64,000 bases of DNA from Nelumbo lutea (Eukaryota > Streptophyta > Magnoliopsida > Proteales > Nelumbonaceae). Shown here one piece after another: positions 32,190-43,790 of the stretch (the stretch's first letter is position 1; each line of letters starts with the position of its first letter). Both the position numbers and the translations under genes were made by a program. The notes below the pieces were generated by a model. It had not been told where the DNA came from and ran no database searches. It saw nothing but the letters and a program-made list of their open reading frames with translations. The DNA is taken from assembly GCA_022828595.1 (NCBI GenBank), contig JAKGHH010000002.1:75798383-75862382 (forward strand), in the 5' to 3' direction.

Positions 32190-35100
32190 ATGGCACCAAG
32201 CAAGAAGTCTAAGGGTTCTTGCAAAGGTGGGAAGTCCCGTGCATGAGAAGAAGTGGCTAAGGAAATTTGTTCGTTCCTGGACTTCAGCCAGGACGTAGAT
32301 ACAATGGAGTTGCTCTTTAACTATGAGTCTACAAGGGTGGCTGACTCAGGGAAGGGGTTTTAGCCTCCGGTGCCTGTGGCGATGGGTAAGGGCAACACCT
32401 TCGACATTGTTGAAGGTAAAGAGCTTCTTTGTTTGTATGGGAGACAGGTGTGCAAAGTTGTCTATCGCTACACAGAGCCTAGGATTGTGGGCTCTGAAGG
32501 CTCCAGCAATTATACTTCATGGGCATTGTTTATCTTGGAGAACCCTATGTATTGCAAGCTACTACATGATGCAAGTTTGCTGATGTTTGTGGAATGCTTC
32601 ATTGGTCTTCGAGGGGGTGACAGTGTAAATTTCATGGAACTGTTGGTGGCACATTGGTGTTGCCATACCCACACCTTTGTTGGTGCATCCAGAGAATTTG
32701 GTGTTACGGTAGAGGATGTCGTGGCTTTACTATCATTGCCATTGGTCGGTACTATATCAACGCATCATCTCCAGCACGAAGAATTGGTGGCCGAGATAGA
32801 TCAATTTAAGTTGAAGATGGACTCTACTTCTGCTCAAGGCAAGATAATGCTTGACGGGTGGATGAAGTATTGGTTCGAGTATCATGGTGGTAGTAACTTC
32901 ATGGTGCGGAAGATGAACAATCAGTGTCACTTGGCTACTTTCGTTCTTTATGTGGCTGTTAGGTTCCTCTTCCCCGATACTCCTGACTATGGGCTACGCA
33001 CTTGGCTCGTGACATTGGTCATTTTGGTTGCCAGGGACACCAACTGCCGTTGGAATCGATGTTTCTTGGCTATTTGCATGAGCAGATGGACAACACGGTC
33101 CATTAGATTATGGATTCTGGATGTCCACGCCGGTCTTCTTATCTGTTTTGCCTGTTCTTGTTCATGTCCCCTGCGAGCGCTTTGGTTTGGACGTCGTGCC
33201 TTGTGAGCTATCTCCCTTCCATGTGCATGTGGTCACACTAGGTGAAGAAGAGTCCTGGCAGGTTTCCTTTAACGTCTATCGAGGGAAGCGGTGGTTGAAT
33301 GCGAAGAGCAGGGGTTTTGGTGTTAACAGGATAGAAGCCCGACTTCGTAGCTCACCCCATTCCATGCCATTCTATGTGGGAATGGACATTGCCGAAGGGG
33401 GTGATCAACAGTGTGTCATCGGTGCTAATAATCTTGTAGTTAGGGCCACTCATCTAGTGCTATGGCCTGGGGTCCTCTATTATTTGGAAAATTCAGGGGA
33501 GGCCTAGACCAGTGTTTACCGCCCGACCCACCTTCTGCAACAATTTGGTTATGACAGTTTGGGTTTGCAATTCCTCATTTACGGGAGCGAGGACGTATTT
33601 TGGCAGTGGTACAATGACCTTGTTTCTTGTTTTCCACTGGCCAAGTATAAGGGCACTAAAGTTTGTACCTCACTCCTCTGCAGATATCTTTGCGCATTGC
33701 TCGGTGGCTTCCAACTATTCATGGTGGTGGAGCCTCGTCTGAGGCATGTAATGGATACCCCATTTGGTCATGCTATGGAACAGGTTGGGGTGGGTTTGTC
33801 TGGTGTGTAGGGTACACCTTCTCTAGTTGCCCTGTTTGACATGGAAATGCGATTGCACAAAAGGAAGTGGGTCATGGTTGAGGAAGGGGAGAGTAGCCAG
33901 CCTCCCATCATCAAGAAGCCTTGTTCAGTTAGGTAGACCTGTCCTACTTTGCTACTAGGGGTGACAGATATGAATGTTCCAGTGGCGGTCCCTCGACTTG
34001 GGGAACATGGCCCTGTTCGTGTAGCCAGCATTGGGAGTGTTTCGGTCCAAGCTCCGGTTGACGCACCTTGCAAGGATGACGTTCTGCCCAAAGCTGAAGT
34101 GGGGTCTGGTCAGTCAATAGGGGATTCTTTGCCACCTGTTGTAGGTGTAGCAGTCCTAGTCACGGGTGACCGTGTGAAGAAGATAGCCCCTCGTGTTTGT
34201 GAAAAGGGGACGAGGTCATCTACATCAGTAAGCGTACTATCAATTGACCTGGTTTATTATTCGAATTTCATTTTCTTTTTTGTCGGGACTAAATGTATAT
34301 TTTCAGTCGTTTGTTTTGAAATAGGTAGGGGTAAGAGGTCAGCCTGAGCTTGCCACTTCGCGAGAATCGACTGAAAAGTTGTGAATGAAGAGGTATGTAT
34401 AGTTGTATCGAGTGGTCGATATTTTCTTATACTATTACTTTGTTTGTGTTCGTGATGCTATGCTCATTTATTTGCTGCCATAGGGAGTGCCTAGTGTGCC
34501 TGTGACGCCTATCATCAAGTGTTTGATGGAAGATTTAAAGTCTCTTTGCCCAATGGTCGGAAAGGAAGAATCGCCAATGGAGGCGGCCAGTGGTGTGGGC
34601 ATTTCGATCGTTGGTTCGGATGGTCATCAAGGGAATAATGCTCATGATGGGGATTGTGTGCCTACCAATGTTGATGTAATCGCTGAGGCTCCTGTCACAA
34701 CGTCAGGGTAGTCCTCCATGGGCCTTGTGGCAGGTGAATAGCGCGGATGCGCCTATTGTAGGTGACTCAAGTATGAGCGGGAGCATTCTCCGCTGGACTT
34801 GTGACAGCAACCATCAACGAGGATATCTCAGGGGTTCAATTTTCATCATTGGATGTTCAAGTAAAGTGCCCTGATCATCCCAAAGTTATACCTGAGCCAA
34901 CACAAGTAGAAATCGATGAGCTGGACTTGCAAGCTGGTGACTTGGACCTTCTACTGAACTTAAGATAGTGCGCCAAGAGTTGAAAGATTGTTACAAGAGG
35001 GAAGATATGATGCCTATTTGGTTCGCGGTGTCTAATCTCATCATGGTTCAAGGAGTTTGTAGACAGGAGCAATTTGTCATATCCCGCAGCGTTGCTGACA

Positions 35101-35588
35101 GGGTGTCATTGGTAATTCAGAAGGGGTGGTTGTCTTCTATTGAATTTCCACTTGTGGTTATGAGTACCTCCTTAAACACGGTGGCCGGTTTGATGAATTC
35201 CATTATGTCACAGTCAGTGGACGAACTATCATGGTCTCTGTTTGCCTGCTGGTTGAAGATGTGCGTCTTGTTTGTTGCAATGGGCTTTAAGATGGAGCAA
35301 ATGAAAGAGTGAGTGATTCGTATGGCTTACATGTTCTAGAAGACCGATTATAAGGAATCAAACCCAATTTCTTCCAAGGACCTGGATGAACTTCGCAGGC
35401 AATTGAAAGTTGTAAATGCTTGTATTTTGAAGTTAGAAGAGAAGATAGTGACTCTTCTCGACGAAGCCACTCGCCAATAGAAGGTGCTATCACAGTTGCG
35501 AGAAGAGCGCCAAGAAATTGTCACCATTCAGGAACAAAGGGCAAGTTTAAAGATAACTGAAATGCGCAACGAGTGGTTTAGTGAATAG
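32190..35588 (+). pseudogene. Plant mobile domain (PMD, aminotransferase-like) ORF, antisense within the gypsy element
   Basis: From ATG 32190 (MAPSKKSKGSCKGGKSRA) the frame, with stops at 32247 and 32361, runs to 33206. It shows WALFILENPMYCKLLHDASL, FVECFIGLRGGDSVNFMELL, WCCHTHTFVGASREFGVTVE, DVVALLSLPLVG and W.KYWF..; this is the PMD fold (C/WH-T-TF..E.G.TLEDV...L.GLP). A shift near 33150 moves it to another frame (FGLDVVPCELSPFHVHVVTL, GEEESWQVSFNVYRGKRW, QQFGYDSLGLQFLIYGSEDV; stops at 33505 and 33808). Probable introns lie at 34228-34324 and 34393-34483. A C-terminal coiled coil follows (LDELRRQLKVVNACILKLEE). PMD proteins occur both as host genes (MAIN/MAIL) and inside transposons; this copy is broken. 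Confidence 0.68.
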
Positions 35589-35859
35589 GAATTTATGTAC
35601 ACTACATTCCGTTTTTGTCATTTTGTGTCGTGTATATTTCGCTATCCCATTGACCAGGTTTACTTTGTTATGTCCCTGGGGTGATATCAATACATTTGGG
35701 TGATGTTTAATGAGTGAAAGAGTGGTCTCAATCTCGGACTATGACTTAGCCCCCCATTGGTCAGGTTGTGACATGTTTGCTATCATTGCTTTCATTTGAT
35801 TACCTGTTCATGACATAGAAGGGGTAGCTTACTAGTGTCTAGAACTAATTACATAGGCT

Positions 35860-36745
35860 TCGTAAGTAGGGCACCATGCTTAGGGCTGCTGGGGGTTTCA
35901 GGAGATCACTTATAGAGTTACCGGGGTAGTAAGGGGTTGCACTTGGAATTGCCAAGGCCTTCCTAGAATTGCCAGGGGATATGAGAGGTCATGCTTGGGA
36001 TCGCCAAGCCCTTCATGGGGTTGCCAGTAAACATGAGATTGCACTTGGGGGTTGCCGGGGAATATGAAAGGTCATGCTTGGAGTTGTCAAGCCTTTCTTG
36101 GGGTTGCCAAGGAACATGAGATTGCATTTAGGGTTGCCAAGGAATATAAGAGGTTGTGCTTGGGGTTGCTAAGGCCTTCTTGAATTTGCTAGGGAAAATG
36201 ATATTATAGTTGGGGTTGCCAAGGCCACTTAGGGTTGCCAAGGAATATAAGAGGTTGCGCTTGGGGTTGCTAAGGCCTTCTTGAGTTTGCTAGGGAAAAT
36301 GATATTATAGTTGGGGTTACCAAGGACTTTCTATGGTTTCTAGGGAATCTGAAATCGTGAATGGGGTTGCTATGGCCTTCATGGGGTTGTCAGGGAATAT
36401 GTGATAACGCCTGAGGTTGCCAGGGCCTTCTTGGGGTTGCTAGGGAATATGTAGTCGTGTTTGGGGTTGTCAGAGAATATGAGATCACGCCTAGAGTTGC
36501 TAGGGCCTTCCTAGGATTTCCAAGAAATATGTGATCATGCCAGGGGTTGCTAGGGAATATGTAATTGCACCTGGGGTTGTCAGGTTATATGTAATCGTGG
36601 TTGGGGTTGCTAGAGCCATCTTGGGGTTGCCAGGGAATATGTGATCGTGGCTGGGGTATCTAGGGAATATGAAATCGTCCCAAGGGTTATCAGGGCCTTC
36701 ATAGGGTTGCTAGGGCCTTCTTGGGGTTTCCAGGGAATATGTAAT
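35860..36745. repeat. Degenerate tandem repeats in the gypsy 3' region
   Basis: Repeats of ggggttgccagggaatatg and cttggggttgctaaggcctt with a basic period of about 50 bp. One 101-bp higher-order copy starts at about 36130 and again at 36231. It lies between integrase and the antisense ORF. Both this and the 9172-9911 array fit the known tendency of Tat elements to carry tandem repeats downstream of pol. Confidence 0.75.
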
Positions 36746-36886
36746 CACACTATTTGTTCAATCGCAAAGCACGACTAGTAAATCATAATAATTCATAGTG
36801 AAATCACACGAGTAGTAGACAAGAATTATATAGTTGCTAAAGGAAACATAATAGACACATGGGTTTGAAACTAAAAGGAGATCTTA

Positions 36887-38060
36887 TTAACATATACATA
36901 TCAAATACAAAAAATATTCGTTGTACAATTTCATCCAATGCCCATTCATTGTCTCATCTTGTTCATTTGTGTTTGTATCCCATAACACAGAATATCTGGT
37001 CGGGTGTTCTTCTTTAATAATGTACAGTCCGACCCAGTTAGGAGCGAATTTGCCAACTAATTTCCCTTGTCGCACATGTAGCGTTGTCTTTTGTACCTTG
37101 TCCCCTTCTTTAAATTTGCAAGGCTTTACCAGTTTATTGAAGTTAGAGGCCATGAGTTGTTTGTATTTTATTTATTTTTGCAATGATTTCTCCCCGGCTT
37201 CTTCTATACATTCTAATTTGTCAGTAGGTAGCTGGTTCATGTCCTCTATCTGGAAATGCTTTCCCATCGTGTAAGCTACTCTAATGGACACTGTTTTTAT
37301 TTTTGTTGGTAAGACTACGTCTTGGTCATAGACTAAGGAATATGGAGTTGCTTGTGTACTCTTTATAATCGTCATGAGATAGGTCCAGAGTGTCTCAAAT
37401 ATCTTCTCAACCCAGTCCCTTTGATTCTCGACCACCATCTTGCTTACATCTTCAACAAAGTTTTGTTAATCGCCTTGACCTTCCCATTCCCTTACGGGTA
37501 GTAAGTCGTCGATGTCCCTAATCGTGCTCTGTACTGCCCAATAAATCTTGTACTTCTTGATTCTTGATGGATAATCTATTGTCCATAAGTATCCTTATCG
37601 GGACCCCAAACCAGTGGACTATGGGCTGCCCTAAGAAATTTGTTATATTTTCTGCGCAGATCCTCCTCAGTGGTATGGCCTCCACCCATTTCGTGAAATA
37701 TTCCGTGGATACAATGATGAAACAATATCCCATAGAGGGTGTATATATTTTACCTATTAGGTTTACCCCCGAAGCATGGAAAGGCCATGGTGTCATAATG
37801 GGGTGGAGGTCATTGGCTGGCTAGTGTATTCGTTGACCATGTATATGGCATGTGTGACACCTGTGTACGTGTTTTTGAGTATCTTCTAGCACAGTTGGCT
37901 AGTAGAAGCCTAAGTTCAAAATATGGTTATGTAAGGCCATTTGTCCTTGGTGTGAGACTGGTTGGAAGCTATGGGCTCTGTCCAGCGCTTCTTCCATTTT
38001 GTTTTCGGTTAGGAAGAATAGAGGTTTACCCTGTAGAATTTCCTATAAAGCACCCCATCT
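36887..38060 (-). pseudogene. Gypsy integrase
   Basis: Minus frames: WPFHASGVNLIGKIYTPSMG, then FIIVSTEYFTKWVEAIPLRR (catalytic D of GxDLIG replaced by N), FGVPIRILMDN (second Asp), TQATPYSLVYDQDVVLPTKI, and the C-terminal part PCKFKEGDKVQKTTLHVRQG, LVGKFAPNWVGLYIIKEEHP. Upstream, WGALYRKFYRVNLYSS marks the zinc-binding region. Integrase inserts element DNA into the host genome; here it is broken into at least three frames with stops. Confidence 0.75.
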
Positions 38061-38508
38061 TGTAAGTAAAATCTCTTAACTTTGGTCTGGAGTTTCCTTC
38101 GTAATGTGGGGTCGACTGGTGTAATACCATTTTTTATGTAATCTATATACATGTCTCTCTAATCAACGTCACTCACCATGAAACATTCTTTCTTATCAGC
38201 CTTCGACATGCACTTTTCATAGTCATTCTGTACCTTGGTTGAATTTTCCTTCATATTTCCACCTCTGCAACCTCCAATACAATGTTGTTATGTCCTCGCA
38301 ATAAGCCTCATGAGTTTCTTTTAACACTATTGTTGCTTCTACAGGTCCTAGGCACCTTCACCAGTTGGAATCATATAAGCATTTTGTCATCCTGCATCGC
38401 CACTTTTGGATTATTCAATTTTTCTATCATGGCATACCTCCAGTCACCTTCCTTAACATCATCCTTCGTCTTAACCCAATGCTCCAATCTCTTTGTTGAT
38501 GACTCACA

Positions 38509-38880
38509 CTATATTTGAATTGTTATGGTAATTGGTTCGTTGCTCAGTTGTATCTTAGATCCCAGGGTGGCTAGAGCATCAACACACCTGTTTTTGTCCC
38601 TATTTTGATATTCATAGGTTACTTCCAAGTCTTTGATCAAGTTTTGGATTAATTCTCTGTACGACAAGATTGTTAATTCTTTCACCATCGTGCTACCTCC
38701 CATTTGTCCAATCACTAGCTTAGAATCCCCTACGACCTTTACCTTATTTTCCCCAGAATCCCTTGCTACTATTAAACCTAGCAACAATGCTTCATATTTT
38801 GTGATATTGTGTGAGTAGGGGAATTGCAACTTGAAGGAGTAGGCTAAAGTCTATCCGGTAGGTGAAGTTAATGTAACTCT
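38509..38880 (-). pseudogene. Gypsy archaeal-type RNase H (Tat aRNH)
   Basis: Minus frame LQFPYSHNITKYEALLLGLI, then VARDSGENKVKVVGDSKLVI and RCVDALATLGSKIQLS. The N.TKYEALL..L...G..K..V.GDS.LV..Q..G pattern is that of the extra RNase H carried by Tat-clade elements, with the catalytic E, D and final D visible. The ordinary RT/RNase H part that should precede it is absent. Confidence 0.72.
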
Positions 38881-39259
38881 GGCTCCCGCAGAGGAATTAG
38901 TGCTACTGCCATAAAAGATTAGGTGAAGACTAAGAGATCTGCGACTGTTATTAGTATTGTCTCAATATTTCTCTTATCATTAATGGAAGCTTGAGGATAT
39001 TAATTCGTGTACTTTCAGTACTATGGTGTTTTGTTGTGCTTGTTCAGGTTTTTCTTGCTCAGTACTGTGGTGTTTTGTTGTGCATGTTCAAGTTCTGCTT
39101 GCGATGGGAGCATCGTGATGTCATTGCATGGTGATTTCATGGTTGTGCCTTTAGCATAGTAGTTCTGACCGAGACAAGATCCATAATGCATATGTATGTT
39201 CATTTTTTTTTTATTGTAAAAGCAGGTCATTATAATGATTAACAAATTCTTTCTGGAAA

Positions 39260-39900
39260 TAAATCAAGATATGGTAAGACAAATCATACCTTTGGAACAA
39301 TGGTGTAATAACTCCTTCTGTTTTCATCTGTCACTCGCACACACCTGGATTGCTTCCTCCTCTTTGAAGTCATCGGAGGCTCGTTCGCTAGGTCCGGCAA
39401 TCGCACAACTTCTACTTTTCCTCCTAAGTTTCCCTTTCTTCAGCGAGCTCCATGTAGTATATGTCATCCTACAAGTGGGCCTTGGATATGTCAAATGGGA
39501 CGCGAATCGTTGTGATCCTGATGATGCGACCCTTGTGCTTGGCCTTTATGAACTGATGATAGGTGGAAGGGACTAGAGCCAGACCATGTATCAGTGGGCG
39601 CCCCAACATGGCATGGTATGTCGTTTTTCCAAAAATCACCTAGAATTCCTAGTTGATGAGGAAGTGTCCGATGGCTATTGGAAATTCGATCGACCCCTTC
39701 GTAACAAACGTGTTCCCATTAAAATTAGTAACCTCCATGGGAAACCCTCTACTAGTTTATTTTTGTATGTTCATGAGTTTCAGGGTGTGGAGGGAGATCA
39801 GGTTCATGGAGCTTCCTTAATCAATTGGAAAATGCCACATCTCGTACTCCCTATTTTGGTTGTGATGTACATGGGCCAGTTGTCATGGGGGTCCGTAGCC
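39260..39900 (-). pseudogene. Gypsy protease region
   Basis: Minus frame, broken: a GSSMNLISLHTLKLMNI stretch, preceded by a stop where DxGSS is expected, is the aspartic protease active site region. FVTKGSIEFPIATSSST follows. Usual next domain (RT) is missing. Confidence 0.5.
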
Positions 39901-39959
39901 AACATGCCATCTGGGGTGAACTCCACATGGGACCTATCTATACGATGAGGTTTGAGTGG

Positions 39960-41479
39960 TCTTCTAAAAGCTTCCTCTAGTCCCCTGATAGTGAGTCATT
40001 GCACTGTGGTGTTGGCCCCTGTTTGCTGAGAAATTGTTGCAGGTCTGGGTTTTGCTCAAACCGTTGTATCAACATGTCTATATGGTCACCTCCTGACGAC
40101 TTGACCATGTTTTTATTGCCTCCTTGCCAGTACGCGGGGAGGGGGTTGGTTTCTACATGCGTTGGCTTTCTTTGAACAAAATCGTCTAACTTCACCTTCT
40201 GTACGAAGAGCCACCGAAGGGTGAAGTAGTCCATCAAGTCATGGTTTGTGACTGATGATAGTTACACCACCTCCCGCCATGTCTTTCTTTCTTGGGGTCA
40301 ACCCTAGCGGGTGGTGGTGGGAGGTTGATTACACGGTCTTCCACGAGTTTATTCATGATCATGGTTACTTCACTCTTATTGTAGAGGAAAGGAGGAGGGG
40401 GTGGCAGTAGCGGGCCATTTCATTGGCTTTGGCTACGATGCTAGGGTGGTAAAAGTCCGCACTGTTCTCTCGGCACACTTCTAGAGCTGGTTGAAGGTTT
40501 CAACTTCGACATTCTTGATCCCAATTCTATATGTTGGGTGCATCTCCTAGATGCACTGCTCCATGAATCCTTTTTCTGTCACGTGAGCTTTGAAGACTGA
40601 GTATGTTAACTTTTGGAATCGCATGACGTATGTTAGAAGGTCTTCTCCAACATGTTGTTCAGTGTTGTGTAGGTCCACCATTGTCAACTACTACTCGAGA
40701 GTGAACCACTTGGATATGAACTTCTTTGCTAGCTCTGCCCATGAATCAATATTCCCCGCCGTCAAGTTAACAAACCATGAATATTCTAGTCTGGTCAAGG
40801 ATTTAGAGAACTCCCGAACCTTCAAGTCTCCATACAAGGAAAACACTCCTAGTGCATCTTCAAATTTGTTGGTGTGGTCTTGCGGGCATCCTCTCTACTC
40901 GTCATATTGTGGCCATTACTGCAGGGGAATGTAGCCAAAGGGGTATGGCTTGTATAAGATGCAATTGGAGTAAGGTTTCTGGAGCATGAGTGTGGGCTAC
41001 GTTCTATTCTAGCTTTCTTCCACTAGGCCTTGGACATATTCTCTTATCTCGATTCGACTGATGGGTGCCTCCATCGTTGCATTCCCCTGTGGGGCTATGC
41101 GAGGTTGTTCAACGGTGGAGAAGCAGGTCCTATGTACTACATTTGGCACGGGTGTAAGGTTGGCTTTGGAAGGGTGCTCAGTCGTTCTAGGATGGCTAGT
41201 AGAGACAGGTGCAGAAGGGCCAGTAGGAGTGAATGGGGAGTATTCAATCGTTGTTGTTTTCTATAGGAGTAGTTGTATGGTATTTCTCATTTCAGCTTGC
41301 ATCTACTTCAGATGGTCGAAACGAGTTTTGAAGTCGTATACCATGTTGACCAAAATTTCAATATCAATCTGGTCTGCAGTTTCTTGGCTAATTTGGTCCT
41401 CGACTTCCAGGTTAGTGTTCTCGAGGTTGTTGGGCTGTTCTTCTAAGACAAGGGAAATGTTGATTCTTTGAGCATCCAT
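39960..41479 (-). pseudogene. Gypsy gag
   Basis: Starts at ATG 41479 (MDAQRINISLVLEEQPNN) and reads, with many stops, YGDLKVREFSKSLTRLEYSW, FVNLTAGNIDSWAELAKKFI, SKWFTLE (retrotransposon gag core). It continues past HVGEDLLTYVMRFQKLTYSV to the tail VKLDDFVQRKPTHVETNP near 40190. Gag forms the virus-like particle of the element; the stops make it non-functional. Confidence 0.7.
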
Positions 41480-41513
41480 TCTCCATAATCAAGGGCGGAA
41501 CCAGAGATTCTAA

Positions 41514-42067
41514 TGTAAGTGAGGTAGTAAGGCTAAGCATGGTGGACTCCTTAAAGGACGAAGAAAGGCTAGGAGTCTCGGGTAATAAAGGTAGGCTAGG
41601 ATCTTCTGTTGACTCATGTGTTTGTTATGGTCTATGCTCTTTTTATAAGGGGGATCCTCGATTCAATATCGTCTAACAGGAGGGCATTGGTGAGGGTTCA
41701 CCACGTATCACACGAGATCTTTCTAGGATGAAATTTCCTTTCGTCCAAGGATTCTCCTAGTGTATGTGTGCTATTTCCTTTCGTGGTTTCCCTCTGTTGA
41801 CATGGCATGGGTGACGTCGGACTTAGTCGAACATGTTGTCCTACTTTCTCTATCATCGGTTGGTTGTTTTATCGTGAATAGTCTTTGGCTTGTTGTTCTT
41901 GACGTGTATTGCAGGTCTGCGATGTTCTTGAGCTCATCGCAGGTTCATGACAAGTTATGGACTTGTTGCGGATTTATGTCGGCTTGCGTGTCACCATGGG
42001 CGTTTCTGTGGTTTCAATTTAGTAACTTCATTGCAACTGCAATCGTGGTGAATGACATGTACTTACA
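41514..42067 (-). repeat. 5' LTR of the gypsy element (554 bp)
   Basis: Partner of 29175-29806 with several indels, so the insertion is old. The gag ATG follows only about 34 bases inside the LTR edge; a good tRNA-type primer site is not obvious there (TGGTTCCGCCC is the only TGG start nearby). Confidence 0.85.
41641..41647 (-). promoter_or_regulatory. TATA box of the gypsy 5' LTR
   Basis: Minus-strand CCTTATAAAAAG, in the same context as 29307-29313; would drive the genomic transcript. Confidence 0.55.
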
Positions 42068-42072
42068 GGTTG

Positions 42073-43718
42073 GACAACTCGGGCTTAGGGCTGAAAATGG
42101 ATTTGATCTAGTTGCATCCACATCCACATCTGCATCTAATTAAAAAACCTCTAGATCCACATCTACATTTGATTAACATGCTGAATTTTAGATTGGATTG
42201 GGGTTTAATCCACAACCATCTTATTGTGTTTAAAATGACCAAAAAATTAAAAAAAAAAGTTTAGAAAAATTATTTTTAACTTATGTATGTATAATAAATG
42301 TATATAAATATAAAATATTATATTCAAGGAACAAAGTATCAGTATCATGTGTCATATTGAACAACTCACATACAAATATGGATATGGATACACCTAGAAA
42401 TGTATGGATATAGACGAAAGATATGAAAACACTTGTATAGTTGGATATGCTAGGAAAATATCTACAAATCACATAAATACATTAATAAAACTAAATATAA
42501 AGCTGAATTATCAATGAATTAGAGGTATAAACACATGAGAAATACACATTCTAATAGGTTATATGAAAAGAAACATAAAAATTAATAATACTAGAACTCT
42601 AAAACATGTATACATGATACAATAATTATCTTCCTATTTCAAATTTTATAATTATAATTTTCAATTTATATTAAAATTTTGGAAAATTTTATCTATTTAG
42701 TATATTAGTAAATAATAATTCTAATTTTCAAATAATAAATATGTTTTCATTTTTAACATATAATTGTTTTATTTTACATATAAGTATAACTAAAACATAT
42801 AAATCATTTAAGATAGATAAAATAAATTATTTTTTAATTTTTATTTTATTAAAATTTTGGGAAAATTAAATCTTAAAAGATTTTTTAAAATGTTCAATTT
42901 TTATTTATTTTGTTTGGGAAGTTTATTTATCTAATATTTTATGTAAATAATAACTGTATTTTTCAAATAATAAATATATCTTCAGTTTTACATATAATTT
43001 ATGTATAAAATAAAATATATTTAAGGTAGATAACATAAATTATTATTGTAATATTCAGTTATTATTATGTTTTGGAGTAATTAAATGTTAAATTATGTAT
43101 TTTTGTTTATAGTTGTACTTCGGTTTTTCTAATTATAATTTTCAATTGTTTTTGTTAAAATTAAAAACAATCCAAAAGCAGTCAATATACAATTTTGTCA
43201 ACTAGGCACTGATAAACTTCCGTATCATATTGGACTATATCCACCAATACAACGCGATATGGTCCAATTTGGTGGCATATTGTGTCGATAGGCACAATTC
43301 ATGGGATATATTCCTAGATCCTAGTTGTGCTGTATACCATAACTATGTTTGTGGATAGATATATGATACACCTCGTATCTAGAGTATCATATCGATACTT
43401 TAAACCTTGATTAAGTTTATCAATTATAAACTTTGTATAATTATACAAAATATCTATATCTATATATCTAAATATCTCTATAACTCTATATCTATATATA
43501 CATAATTATGCTACATGTATACATAAAATAATAATTTTTCATTAGACTCGAATCTACTCTATATATAAAGCAAGGTGGTCCACATAGAGCCTCCCTTGCT
43601 CTAAACCCCTTCCTAATTTCTTGTTTTTTTATATATTTAATTTTTTTTAATTCCACCTAATTGCCCATTAAACCAATAAGAAAAACAACATAACCAATAA
43701 TCCCCTTATCTTATTCCT

Positions 43719-43790
<72 letters not shown>

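Larger units (their letters stand above)
29175..42067 (-). mobile_element. 12.9-kb Tat-like Ty3/gypsy retrotransposon with antisense PMD ORF
   Basis: Direct repeats at 29175-29806 and 41514-42067 both read TGTAAGTGAG..ATGTACTTACA and are flanked by ggtag and ggttg (4 of 5 match). Polarity is minus: the polypurine tract GCAAGGGGGCTAAT (minus) abuts the left repeat, and gag-protease-RNase H-integrase run from 41479 down to 36887. Between integrase and the 3' LTR lie a tandem-repeat region (35860-36745), a plus-strand (antisense) PMD ORF (32190-35588) and a duplicated LTR-like insert (29900-31287). An additional ORF antisense to gag-pol downstream of integrase is known in Grande-type Tat elements. 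RT is missing and all ORFs are broken, so the copy is dead. Confidence 0.82.

Noticed and set aside
36921..37824. Plus-strand ORFs of 86-117 codons
   Set aside because: Antisense shadows of the minus-strand integrase.
39235..41266. Plus-strand ORFs over gag and protease
   Set aside because: The minus strand carries recognisable gag and protease motifs; plus frames have none.
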